A DNA stretch of 64,000 bases from Sandarakinorhabdus sp. GTDB lineage: Bacteria > Pseudomonadota > Alphaproteobacteria > Sphingomonadales > Sphingomonadaceae. The position numbers and the translations under genes were made by a program. This document shows, in pieces, positions 1-8,356 of this stretch (its first letter is position 1; the number at the start of each line of letters is the position of its first letter). The stretch lies in contig JAIMKW010000002.1 in NCBI GenBank assembly GCA_020692215.1, forward strand, positions 62,001 to 126,000. The letters are read 5' to 3'. Under the pieces are notes generated by a model that ran no database searches, was not told where the DNA came from, and saw only the letters and a program-made list of their open reading frames with translations.

Positions 1-141
1 GCAATGCTGTCGGTCGCCTCGGTAGAAGCTGCCCGCGCGATGGCGATCCTGGGGGCGCTGCCCTATCCTCTCATTCTGGTGCTGCAATGTGTCGCTCTGC
101 TGAAAGCGCTGACGCACGACCCCATCGAAGCGGCACCCTAG
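1..141 (+). CDS. BCCT-family transporter, C-terminal fragment (5' end outside window)
   Basis: Frame 1 is open from the first base and ends at TAG (139-141), giving 46 residues. They contain one hydrophobic helix (ALPYPLILVLQCVALLKAL) followed by a short polar tail. This looks like the last transmembrane helix and end of betaine/choline/carnitine (BCCT) carriers, which typically finish with an 'ALPF..VLLLMCYALLKALR'-like stretch. BCCT carriers import quaternary ammonium compounds with Na+ or H+. The stop codon lies in a CTAG tetranucleotide that also supplies the stop of the convergent ergothioneine gene. Because most of the protein lies outside the window, the family call rests on similarity of one helix only. 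Confidence 0.5.
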   Translation, partial: AMLSVASVEAARAMAILGALPYPLILVLQCVALLKALTHDPIEAAP

Positions 142-2357
142 GCTATCGAATGGCCGCCCAAAGCTACCGCGAAGCTCCGGGCCGGATCTGTCCAGATGCG
201 GGGGTTGCCGAAGCCCGAAGCGCCGAGCAGGCCCTCAAGGCGCCCCAAGGTCCATTTGGTGGAGATTTCGGTGCGAATGCGGTCACCGGCTGCAAACCGG
301 CGGCAGCCGCCCGGCCAGCGAACCATCGACTCCGTCATGGCTTCCAGATGCATTTCGATCTGCGCCTTTTGCGGATCGAAGAAGGCAATATGGCGCCATG
401 TGGCGGGCGCAAAATCGCTCCCCAACACGCGGTTCACATTGGCAAGAATGTTGCGGTTGAAGGCCGCTGTCACGCCGGTGGCATCGTCATAGGCGGCTTC
501 AAGACGCTGCGGATCCCGCACCAGATCAGCGCCCAGCAGAATGGCAGAGCGCGGTGTTGAGGCCAACCGGTGCAGGAAGGCCCGCGCCTCTTCGGGTATG
601 AAATTGCCGATGCTGGAGCCGGGGTAGAAGAACAGGGTGGGGCGGTCCGCCAGATCCTCGGGCAAGGCAAGGCCGGCCGCAAAATCGATGCCCAGCCCGA
701 TCACCTCGCCGGGCCAGCTTTGCTGCACCCGTTGCAGCGCGCCCTCAAGAAACTGCGCCGCGATGTCGATAGCGATGTATCGGCATGGCCGGAAAATGGG
801 GAGTAGGGCCTCGGCCTTGGCGCAGTTGCCGGCACCAAGATCGACCAGCTGAAAATCCGGGCCAAGTCGGTGGCGGGCCTCGCCGGCCATGGCGTTGGCC
901 TGGTCTGCAAAGATGCGGGCTTCGGCGCGGGTCAGGCCATATTCGGGAAGTTCAGTGATGGCTTCGAACAGGCGGGACCCCAGTGTATCGTAGAAGTTGC
1001 CCGATGCGATGTGGGGCGGATCGGCCAGAAGCCCCGCTGCCAGCGCCGTGGCCTGGTCTTTCGACGGAGCAGAAATCTGGCGGACCTGTGGGCTGTTTCC
1101 ATGGGCCGGCACGGGGCTTGGCCGCATGTCTCGCGCCAGTCGCAGGCCAGAAAACTGCCAGCGCGTGTGGGGCGGAAAGAAGTTGCGGTAGCTTGCCCGT
1201 ATATGGCCGCGCGGCGTTGCGCAGGATCCTCCGCGCAGCACCTGCTGGCCGATCATGAACTTGCCGTTATATTCGCCCACGGCCCCCTCGGCCGGGCTGT
1301 AGCCAGGGTAGGGCTGGTAGTCGCTTCGTGTCCATTCCCAGACATCGCCGAACAGCTTTGCCAGCGTGTCGGGCGCCGTGGGGGTGGTGGCTGCGAGCGG
1401 GTGGAAGGCCCCGCTATCGGCGAAATTGCCACAAAGGGGGGCGCCGCCTGCGGCCACTTCCCATTCGGCTTCTGTCGGCAAACGCGCGCCGGCCCAGCGG
1501 GCAAAGGCCTCGGCTTCGTAAAAACTGATGTGCGTGACGGGGGCATGGGGATCGATAGGGACATCGCCGTGGAGGGTGAAGCAGCGCCAATCGCCCCCTT
1601 CGCGCCGCCAGTAGAGCGGCGCGTTCCAGCCATGGCCGCAGACCTGCTCCCAGCCGGCAGAGAGCCAGAGGTCAGGCCGTTTGTATCCGCCATCCTCGAT
1701 GAAGCCGATCCAGTCCTGGTTGGTGACGGGGTGGCTCGCCAGTTCATAGGGCTCAAGCCAGACCCTGTGGGCCGGCAGTTCATTGTCGAACGCGAACCCC
1801 TCCGCCCTGTGGCCGATCTGGTGCAAGCCGCCCGGAAAGCCAACCCAGCCGCGCGGAACTGCTGCAACCATGGTCAGCGGCCATCGGCCTGCATAGGCTG
1901 GAAACAGGGGGTTCTGCGCCAGCAGATGCTTGAGATCGGTCAGGATGAGTTCCTGATGCTGCTGTTCGTGTGCGATACCAAGATCGACCAGCGCCGCGAT
2001 TTCCCGCGGAGGCTGGGATCGCAAAAGCATGGCCATGCCGGCATCCACATGCTGCCGCCAAGCCAGGATATCCTGAAAGGCGGGGCGAGTCAGAAGTCCG
2101 CGCTTCTGGCGGCTGAACTGGGCCCCCACGCCATTGTAGTAGGAATTGAAGAGGAAGCGGAAAGCCGGGTTGTAGAGCCGATATCCAGGGAGGTGGGGCT
2201 CCAGCAGGATTGTTTCGAAGAACCAGCTGCTATGCGCGAGATGCCATTTCACCGGGCTTGCATCCGGCATGGACTGCGCAGCGCAATCCTCGGGCGAGAG
2301 CGGTGCCGCCAGCCGTTCGCTTGCAGATCGGACAGCCTTGTAGCGATCTGCCAGCAT
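138..2357 (-). CDS. Fused ergothioneine enzyme: EgtB (sulfoxide synthase) - EgtD (histidine methyltransferase)
   Basis: One frame encodes two enzymes of ergothioneine synthesis. The N-terminal half is EgtB-like: a DinB-type helical domain with iron ligands (His in 'KWHLAHSSWFFE' and the HEQQHQE motif) and then an FGE/sulfatase-modifying-factor domain ending in 'GGSCATPRGHIRASYRNF'. After a short proline-rich linker, about the last 310 residues are EgtD-like, with the SAM site 'VDLGAGNCAKAEAL' and the 'FYPGSSIGNF' segment. EgtD trimethylates histidine to hercynine; EgtB then oxidatively couples hercynine to cysteine or gamma-glutamylcysteine. The start is placed at MLADRYKAV, where EgtB homology begins; the frame stays open upstream to an ATG at 2477, adding 40 unlikely residues. 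The usual bacterial arrangement is two separate genes. No egtA, egtC or egtE is in the window. Confidence 0.88.
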   Translation of the reverse strand: MLADRYKAVRSASERLAAPLSPEDCAAQSMPDASPVKWHLAHSSWFFETILLEPHLPGYRLYNPAFRFLFNSYYNGVGAQFSRQKRGLLTRPAFQDILAWRQHVDAGMAMLLRSQPPREIAALVDLGIAHEQQHQELILTDLKHLLAQNPLFPAYAGRWPLTMVAAVPRGWVGFPGGLHQIGHRAEGFAFDNELPAHRVWLEPYELASHPVTNQDWIGFIEDGGYKRPDLWLSAGWEQVCGHGWNAPLYWRREGGDWRCFTLHGDVPIDPHAPVTHISFYEAEAFARWAGARLPTEAEWEVAAGGAPLCGNFADSGAFHPLAATTPTAPDTLAKLFGDVWEWTRSDYQPYPGYSPAEGAVGEYNGKFMIGQQVLRGGSCATPRGHIRASYRNFFPPHTRWQFSGLRLARDMRPSPVPAHGNSPQVRQISAPSKDQATALAAGLLADPPHIASGNFYDTLGSRLFEAITELPEYGLTRAEARIFADQANAMAGEARHRLGPDFQLVDLGAGNCAKAEALLPIFRPCRYIAIDIAAQFLEGALQRVQQSWPGEVIGLGIDFAAGLALPEDLADRPTLFFYPGSSIGNFIPEEARAFLHRLASTPRSAILLGADLVRDPQRLEAAYDDATGVTAAFNRNILANVNRVLGSDFAPATWRHIAFFDPQKAQIEMHLEAMTESMVRWPGGCRRFAAGDRIRTEISTKWTLGRLEGLLGASGFGNPRIWTDPARSFAVALGGHSIA

Positions 2358-2639
2358 GGCAGGCGAACCATCTCTGGCCGATTCCTGGCCTATTCTGTCT
2401 GCTGGCGCTTGCGGCACGCAGTTGCTCCCGCTCCTTTGTGTCGATCGACGCGCCTGCGCCATAGACACATGCTGCACACACTTTTGCCGAGCTAATGTTG
2501 CAACTATGTGCTGCCGAGGCGGGACGCGTCAACCGGGCTCCCCGGCGCAGCGGGCCAGAGTGGACAAGAAACGCTTCGACCGGCCCCTGGCGAGGGCGAC
2601 TGGTGCGGCAGAGCCGCTGTTTATCGCATTTCGCTTAAA

Positions 2640-2716
2640 TGGTCGGGGAAAGAGGATTCGAACCTCCGGCCCCTGCCTCCCGAAGACAGTGCTCTACCAG
2701 GCTGAGCTATTCCCCG
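2640..2716 (-). tRNA. tRNA-Pro(CGG)
   Basis: The minus strand folds into a full cloverleaf of 77 nt including an encoded 3' CCA. The acceptor stem is CGGGGAA/TTCCCCG, the D stem GCTC/GAGC, the anticodon stem CTGTC/GGCAG with loop TTCGGGA (anticodon CGG), and the T arm GGAGG-TTCGAAT-CCTCT. The anticodon reads the proline codon CCG. It lies between the ergothioneine gene and the ferredoxin reductase gene, both on the same strand. Confidence 0.96.
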
Positions 2717-2767
2717 GACCGAGGCGGCGGGATAGTCTCGGCCTGCCGTGCCGTCAAGCTCTGTTCC

Positions 2768-4069
2768 TTACCCGCCGATGACCGATCGCATCTCCGCGAT
2801 GGAAACAATCTTTTCGCGCGGAGCTCCGGCGCGGGCGCGGGCGACCTCGGCTGCGTCGATCCTTTGCCAGTCGGCGAAATGCGCAACCTTCACGTTTCGG
2901 TTGGCAAGCAGCAGATCAAGGCCTGCACGGCCCTCCTTTCCGCCTGCATGCGGGGTTGCCGCCAGTCGCTCGACCAGGCTGAAACCATCCTGACGGTTCG
3001 TGCCGATCGTGCCTGTTGGCCCGCGACGCGCCCAGCCGACACACCAAAGGCCCGGCGCGATCACGCCATCGCTGTTGAGGAAGCGGCCGGCACTTTCATC
3101 GAAGGGCACCCCTTCGATCGAAGACGTGCGGTAGCCGATGCAGGAGATGACGAGGCCGACGGGGATGGTTTCCGTCTCCCCGGTATCGACAGCCCGGCCA
3201 TCGGCATCGAGGCGGGTTTTCATCACCTCTATCGCTTCCACCTTGCCATCGCCGGTCACCCGCAATGGACGCCGGAAGAAATCAAGGGCGATGGAAATGG
3301 GTTTTGAACTGTCCGGCCCGGCAGCGGCGAACTTGCGCAGCACGTCCACAACCCGGCGCTGGCCGGTTTCCAGCGAAGAGTCCGCCTCCTTTGGTGGAAA
3401 ATCGGCGTCGTGAACGATCGGAGTCGCGCGGTCCAGCTCGCCCAGCTCCCCAACCTCTTTCAAGGTGAAACTGGCCTGGTGCGGCCCGCGCCGGCCGAGA
3501 ATATGTATCCGCCGGACATTGGAGGTTGCGAGCGGATCAAGCGCATGGTTCACGATGTCGCTGTCCTGCAGCTCCTGCACTGTCTTGGCGAGGATGCGAG
3601 CGCAATCGATGGCGACATTGCCGTTGCCGATGATGGCGACTGCTTCCGATTGCAGCGGCGGGGCAAGGGCCGCGAAATCCGGATGGCCATTGTACCAGCC
3701 CACGAATGCTGCCGAGCCGAGCACACCGGGAAGGTTGTCGCCGGGAACACCCAGAGGCCGGTCGTTGGGGGCACCGACCGCAAGAACCACATCATCGTAT
3801 AAAGCAGTCAGCTCGGCGATGGAGACATCCTGCCCCACGCAGACATGGCCGAGGAACCGCACGCGCGGGTCGGTCGCCACCGCATCATAGCGCCGGGATA
3901 CCGCCTTGATCGACAGGTGATCGGGCGCAACGCCTGCGCGGATCAGACCGTAGGGCGTGGGCAGCTTGTCGATGATGTCGATCCTGACGGCATCCCCGAA
4001 GCTCTTGAGGGCTGCTTCTGCCGTGTAGAAGCCTGCTGGGCCCGATCCGATGATTGCCAATGTGCGCAT
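2768..4069 (-). CDS. Ferredoxin/adrenodoxin-type NADP+ reductase (FprA-like)
   Basis: The 433-residue flavoprotein belongs to the adrenodoxin-reductase/FprA family, which passes electrons between NADPH and ferredoxins or P450 systems. An FAD-binding motif GSGPAG sits at residues 8-13. The family segment LPTPYGLIRAGVAPDH is at 36-51, and a second nucleotide motif GNGNVA for NADP at 148-153. The C-terminal 'WARRGPTGTIGTNRQDG' segment is typical of the family. The length is normal. A GGAGG ribosome-binding site about 7 nt upstream supports the ATG. No ferredoxin or P450 gene is adjacent, so the partner cannot be read from context. Confidence 0.9.
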   Translation of the reverse strand: MRTLAIIGSGPAGFYTAEAALKSFGDAVRIDIIDKLPTPYGLIRAGVAPDHLSIKAVSRRYDAVATDPRVRFLGHVCVGQDVSIAELTALYDDVVLAVGAPNDRPLGVPGDNLPGVLGSAAFVGWYNGHPDFAALAPPLQSEAVAIIGNGNVAIDCARILAKTVQELQDSDIVNHALDPLATSNVRRIHILGRRGPHQASFTLKEVGELGELDRATPIVHDADFPPKEADSSLETGQRRVVDVLRKFAAAGPDSSKPISIALDFFRRPLRVTGDGKVEAIEVMKTRLDADGRAVDTGETETIPVGLVISCIGYRTSSIEGVPFDESAGRFLNSDGVIAPGLWCVGWARRGPTGTIGTNRQDGFSLVERLAATPHAGGKEGRAGLDLLLANRNVKVAHFADWQRIDAAEVARARAGAPREKIVSIAEMRSVIGG

Positions 4070-4121
4070 GTTCGTCCTCCGCGCATGTTCGTGGCGCGAT
4101 TTTCTCCGGCAGGCAAGAAAG

Positions 4122-4955
4122 CTATTGTCCGGGCTGGTTCAGTACGGCTTCCAGGCAGGCTCCCATCGCGTTTGCGGTTGCCGGCGCCATGGCGATGAAG
4201 GCGCGGCGGGCATCATCCGGATCGCTGTCTCGGACGAACAGGTCGCGGTCTACCAGTGTCTTGATCCAGCGCAGCGCCGTGGTCGTGGGGACCGCGGCTG
4301 CAATGCAAAGGCTTGAAACGCTGACACGCCGGCCTTCCATGCGGGCGGCCGAGAGATCCAGCAGCATGTCCCACGCCGGGTCTGCAAACAGGTCGGCCGG
4401 GAAGAAGCGGTCACGCAGGCGCCGCGCCTTGATGTGGGCGCGGATTCGGGAAGGATCAATTGCGCGCGGGGCCTCCTGTGACTGGCCTGCGGCCAGTTCG
4501 GCGATGGCGGCTGCCACCCTGTCGGCATCGCGCTTCAGGGCGGCAATCCGGTCGTCGGGCGAAAAGGGGTTGGTTGCGTCGCCGGCTGAAACCGACCGTA
4601 CGGCGTCGTTGACCGCGGCGGCGATGTCATGTGCCGAGGCTGGTGCCTGCAGGATGTGAATTCGGCAGCCCAGCAGCAGGCCGACGAGATCAGCGTCCTG
4701 GTCACGGGCTTCCACGATCACCAGGGTGTGGGCGTAGCGGCGGTCTGCCAGAAGCGCTGCAAGCTCCGGGCTGGAAAGGCTCGCCGTCATCAGCAGGATA
4801 TCCGGCTGCTGCGTACGGACCGCCTCCACCAGATTGCCATCTGCGCTCCTGGTTCGAACCAGGCTTTCGGTAACTGGAAAGTCCCGGCCGGCTGTCAGCA
4901 TGAGGGTTTGCAAACTTGCCGAAACGTTCGGATTGGACGTGGGGTAATCATGCAT
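4122..4955 (-). CDS. MarR-like winged-helix transcriptional regulator with N-terminal response-regulator-like region
   Basis: The protein has 277 residues from the ATG at 4955, chosen because AAGGG lies about 10 nt upstream. The frame is open further (to 5255), but that extension is basic and low in complexity and looks non-coding. The last 110 residues form a winged-helix unit with the segments 'LRDRFFPADLFADPAWDMLLDL' and 'VPTTTALRWIKTLVDRDLF', resembling a MarR-type family common in sphingomonads. The first 120 residues look like an alternating alpha/beta fold, possibly a degenerate receiver domain ('PDILLMTASL'). DNA target and signal are unknown. It is divergent from a sigma-54 activator, so the two may share a control region. 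Confidence 0.7.
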   Translation of the reverse strand: MHDYPTSNPNVSASLQTLMLTAGRDFPVTESLVRTRSADGNLVEAVRTQQPDILLMTASLSSPELAALLADRRYAHTLVIVEARDQDADLVGLLLGCRIHILQAPASAHDIAAAVNDAVRSVSAGDATNPFSPDDRIAALKRDADRVAAAIAELAAGQSQEAPRAIDPSRIRAHIKARRLRDRFFPADLFADPAWDMLLDLSAARMEGRRVSVSSLCIAAAVPTTTALRWIKTLVDRDLFVRDSDPDDARRAFIAMAPATANAMGACLEAVLNQPGQ

Positions 4956-5079
4956 CGCAAATGCCCTTACCATCTGGAAAACAGTGACTTTCCCTGTGGC
5001 AGGCTGGAAAGGCGCCCTCCGCGGCGGTTCCAATTGCACCAGAGCGGACCTGTCCACGCTCAAGCTTTCGCCAGAAGCG

Positions 5080-5095
5080 TGGCACCAGTTCCGCT
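5080..5095 (+). promoter_or_regulatory. Candidate sigma-54 (-24/-12) promoter
   Basis: The sequence TGGCAC-CAGTTCC-GCT has the invariant GG and GC dinucleotides at the exact spacing of RpoN promoters (TGGCACG-N4-TTGC). The -24 box is near-perfect and the -12 box (CCGC) is weak. It points toward the sigma-54 activator gene that begins 140 nt downstream, so autoregulation is possible. It was found by eye; chance matches of this quality occur. Confidence 0.3.
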
Positions 5096-5233
5096 GACCC
5101 CGGAAAAGGTGTTGCGCTGTGTTGCCCGAAAGGTCAACCGGCCACCGGCGGGAGAGGCGCCGTCCGTAGCAGCGGGCCTGCCAGGGTTGTGAAGGCGGAT
5201 CGGGGTCGGCCCCTCGCGGCTGATGGGAATGAC

Positions 5234-6340
5234 ATGGGCGAAGTGCCTTTTGCACGGGCTACCGGTGCAGCGCCTTCACGGGCGTTGCGCAGTTCTGCCG
5301 ATCTGGTTGGAGCATCAGCGGCAATGCGAGAGCTTCGCTCGTCCATTGCGCGGCTTGCGGGCACCGATGCCACAATCCTGCTGTCTGGCCCATCGGGCGC
5401 TGGAAAGGAGAATGTGGCCCGCGCACTGCATTTGCAGGGGTCGCGCTCTGCCGGCCGGTTTGAAGCACTGAACTGCGGCGCAATTCCGCACGATCTGGCC
5501 GAAGCCGAACTGTTCGGTGCCGAAGCCGGCGCCTACACCGGCGCGACGCGGGCGCGCATCGGCCGGGTTGAATCCGCGAGCGGTGGCACATTGTTCCTCG
5601 ACGAAATCGGCGATCTGCCCATGCCTTTGCAGGTGAAGCTGCTGCGCGTACTGGAAACCCGCGAAGTGGAACGGCTGGGAGGAAGCAAGCCGATTCCGGT
5701 CGATATCCGCATCGTGGCGGCCACCAATGTCGATCTGGAGTCTGCGGTGCAGGAAGGGCGGTTCCGCGCCGATCTTTACTGGCGGCTTGCGGTGGTGTGG
5801 CTCGATCTGCCGCCGCTCTCAGCCCGGGCCGAGGATATTCCGGCCTTGGTGTCGCATTTTGCCGGGCAGCACAGGCAGCGGCTGAATCTGACAGACAGCG
5901 GCATTGCTGCGCTTGCGGCGCACCCCTGGCCCGGAAACCTGCGCGAACTGCGCAACCTGGTGGAGCGTGCGCTGGCGCTGGGCGAACGGTGCCTTGATGC
6001 CGACACGGTGATGCGCCTTTTGCATCCGCGCCGCCGGCCTGTTGCGCAGTGGCTGGCCGAGGATGCAGCCACGGTTGGGGGCGGGCAGGGCGCAGCACCG
6101 GCTTCACCCTATGCTGCCACGCCCGACCTATCCGGCTGGACGGACGGCGCCGCTGCCATGCAGCCACTGCAGTTGAAGGCTCTGCTTGCCGAAGCGGAGG
6201 CGGCCTTCATTGCCGAAGCGCTTGCGGCATCGGGCGGAACCATCGCGCAATCTGCGCGTCTGCTGGGCCTGAAGCGCACCACATTGGTGGAAAAGATGCG
6301 GCGCATGGGGCTGAGGCCACCTGCAAACGAGGCGGCTTGA
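5234..6340 (+). CDS. Sigma-54-dependent transcriptional activator without receiver domain (Fis-type DNA-binding end)
   Basis: This is an AAA+ bacterial enhancer-binding protein. Numbered from the ATG at 5234, Walker A GPSGAGKE is at 52-59, the sigma-54 contact loop reads GAYTGA (99-104) instead of GAFTGA, and Walker B GTLFLDE is at 118-124, followed by arginine-finger region 'FRADLYWRL'. The C-terminus is a Fis-type helix-turn-helix ending 'LGLKRTTLVEKMRRMGL', a form I associate with FleQ/FlbD-type flagellar regulators (inference). There is only a short N-terminal segment and no phospho-receiver. GGGAA lies 7 nt before the chosen ATG; a GTG at 5189 would add 15 residues. No flagellar genes are in the window. 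Confidence 0.85.
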   Translation: MGEVPFARATGAAPSRALRSSADLVGASAAMRELRSSIARLAGTDATILLSGPSGAGKENVARALHLQGSRSAGRFEALNCGAIPHDLAEAELFGAEAGAYTGATRARIGRVESASGGTLFLDEIGDLPMPLQVKLLRVLETREVERLGGSKPIPVDIRIVAATNVDLESAVQEGRFRADLYWRLAVVWLDLPPLSARAEDIPALVSHFAGQHRQRLNLTDSGIAALAAHPWPGNLRELRNLVERALALGERCLDADTVMRLLHPRRRPVAQWLAEDAATVGGGQGAAPASPYAATPDLSGWTDGAAAMQPLQLKALLAEAEAAFIAEALAASGGTIAQSARLLGLKRTTLVEKMRRMGLRPPANEAA

Positions 6341-6346
6341 GCCGCA

Positions 6347-6374
6347 GGGCCTTTCAGGGACAAGGGCCTTTCAG
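6347..6374. repeat. Short direct repeat (11 bp x 2)
   Basis: GGGCCTTTCAG occurs twice with 6 nt between the copies, directly after the stop of the sigma-54 activator gene. The second copy covers the stop codon of the transposase remnant. It could be a duplication scar at the edge of the accessory patch, or chance. Confidence 0.4.
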
Positions 6375-6817
6375 AGGCAGTTTGCCAAATAGGTTGCTGC
6401 CATTCCGTCTTTGGCTTCGGTCTGGGCAACAATTCCCGTCGTAACAGGATTGTTTTTTCCATAACGGATTGCTGCAAGCAGAGGAGCATCGGCCATCGGG
6501 TAGTTGGCAAAGCGCGCCTGAAACAGATGCCCGAGCCAGCCGTTGCGAAAGTTCACATGCCTGGTATCGCGCCGATGCGCCTCTTCAAGCGTTTCGCGCA
6601 AGCCATCATCGGTTTGCGGCACCGGGATCAGATGGACTTGGTTGTCCACAAGGCACCAGGCGAGGCAAGCGACATCCGCGCGCTTGAGTCCATTGCAAAG
6701 GCGTTGCAGGTGGAGCCGGCTGCCCTCGTCATAGAAAAACACCGGCAAGCGCCTGTTCCCGCGCTGGGTGACGTGATTCGCCACGCCGGGGAGAACAGCA
6801 CGGTCGAGGCGAGCCAT
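6371..6817 (-). CDS. REP-associated tyrosine transposase-like protein (RAYT, Y1_Tnp), probably inactive
   Basis: From the ATG at 6817 the protein has 148 residues. It begins MARLDRAVLPG, keeps 'HVTQRGNRR', 'GHLFQARFANYPM' and 'RYGKNNPV', all typical of TnpA-REP/RAYT proteins. These are single-strand HUH transposases related to IS200/IS605. The HUH pair has decayed: the usual NHVHL is NQVHL (Gln60, His62), so one metal-binding histidine is missing. The likely nucleophile Tyr119 is present. The C-terminal region after 'NPV' is short and diverged. No flanking REP palindromes are evident. It is probably a domesticated or decaying single copy. An upstream in-frame extension to 6964 shows no homology. 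Confidence 0.75.
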   Translation of the reverse strand: MARLDRAVLPGVANHVTQRGNRRLPVFFYDEGSRLHLQRLCNGLKRADVACLAWCLVDNQVHLIPVPQTDDGLRETLEEAHRRDTRHVNFRNGWLGHLFQARFANYPMADAPLLAAIRYGKNNPVTTGIVAQTEAKDGMAATYLANCL

Positions 6818-7046
6818 AGCGCTTGTTGGCACGGACAAGGGTCGTTGTCGGTTTGGTATCCTGTATCTGGAAGCCCTTGTTTCCGGACTCCATAGTCTCT
6901 GAATCCCTGCATTTCCGGCCGCGCCAAAACCGTCCTTTCCGGTACCACTCGTCCTGTCGATCATAACCTTTGTGTCGCTGTTGATTTTCTCGCCGCTGCA
7001 CCGGGGCCGGTCGGTGTGGTAAGTGTATGGTGCGTATTGAGGGGCG

Positions 7047-8356
7047 CTAGAAGGCGAGGCGCGCGCGGAAGCTTATCACGGAGAGTGTATCGCGGCCGGG
7101 ATTGAGGGACGGGTTCAGGATGAACTGGTAGACAGGCGTAACCGCAAGGTTGGGCGTAAGTGCCAGTCGGTAGAAGACTTCCGAGGTGACCTGGTTCCTG
7201 AGGGTGAACGGAAGCGGGACGGGGATCTGCGCGTCGCCTGGCTTAGACCAGCCGAGGCCGAGGCCGAAGAGATCTGCGGTGCGGCTTTCGGGGCGCCAGC
7301 CCATGCCGCCGGTGAGGTTGATTTCAGCAAAGCCCCCGGTGCCGAGGCCGCCGCGCAGGAACAACATCATGTTGTCCTGCACCATCTGGTTGATGTTGAA
7401 GGCGATGCCATAGGCCTCGTCTTGCGGGCGGGTTATGTCTCCGGGGCCGCGTTGCTTCAGCGGGTCGCGATACCAGAGCGTGACGTGAATGTTGTTGCGG
7501 TCCATGGGGCCGCGGGCGTGGATGGGGATGGGGCGCCGGGCAAAGCTGCTGCTGCCGACTTCGACGAAGTAGAAATGTTCGTTGCGGTTGAAAAAGTCAT
7601 CCACCGTCCAGCCGGTGTCGCTGGAGTTGGCGGTGAACATGCCGCCCTTCACATAGAGGTTCCCAAGGTTGCCGCTGCCCGGGTAGGCGGCGACTACGAA
7701 GCCTGCGCCACGCAACGGGACGGCAATGGTGGGGCTGGTGGAGAAGGCGAGACTGAGGAACTGGCGGTTGTCGTCGAAGAAAGGATAGGCGTTGACGAAG
7801 TTCGGCGCGAAAATTTTGCCGACGGTGTACTGGAACCTACCGCCCGCGACCGTCTGACGGATGTAAGCTTGGGTGATGCCCAGCGAGAAATCGCCCCAGG
7901 TGGCAGCGGTCGGAATGCTGGAGCCTGCAAGGACGCCGGCAGCCAGCGGTGCGAAGTCCGTGCCCAGCGGGCGGCGGTCTTCTATCGCGATATCGAAGGC
8001 GAGGGCGTTGGGCTGGCCGCGATTGAGGAGCGCAGCCGATGCGTTGAAGGTGAACTTGTGGCCAAAGGCGAGGTCGTCGCCCAGGGGTGTTGTGCTGGAA
8101 TAGGATTGGACGAGGACACCATAGGAGCCGCCGAACGAGATACCGGTACGCTCTTCAAAGCGGCGCTTGAAGGCAAACCATGCCGGAAGCTCTGGCTGGG
8201 CATTGGTGATGGTGGTGCGGGGCGTATCGTCTTCTGCCAGATCGCCATAGGCGCCGAGTGTGCCGTCGAGCAGGTCGGGGAGTTCGGTTTCTTCGGTTTC
8301 AGCGAGGATTGCCACGGTCGGCGAGGCTGGCGATTGCGCGGCTGGCTGCACTTCAT
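7047..8356 (-). pseudogene. Carbohydrate porin (OprB-like) lacking its signal peptide, fused out of frame to upstream gene
   Basis: The frame encodes about 420 residues of an outer-membrane beta-barrel. It opens with 'GISFGGSYGVLVQSY', has alternating aromatic strands, and ends in ...ISFRARLAF with the terminal Phe typical of barrel proteins. This resembles OprB-type carbohydrate-selective porins, which allow sugar diffusion across the outer membrane. Recognisable porin sequence begins near 8351 at 'VQPAAQSPASPT', which looks like the start of a mature chain. Upstream of that the frame runs through the antisense-free body of the CoA-transferase gene in another frame and encodes no signal peptide. 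Without an export signal the barrel could not reach the outer membrane, so it is treated as a 5'-deleted gene unless the junction is an assembly error. Confidence 0.75.

Noticed and set aside
870..2495. 541-residue open frame on the plus strand opposite the ergothioneine gene
   Set aside because: It is the antisense of a well-supported enzyme gene. High GC and codon bias leave long antisense frames, and the translation is rich in Arg/Gly/Pro with no family match.
6818..7046. Possible REP palindromes around the RAYT remnant (three TTTCCGG copies at about 6880-6945)
   Set aside because: The TTTCCGG units are not arranged as inverted pairs and have irregular spacing, so I do not call a REP element.
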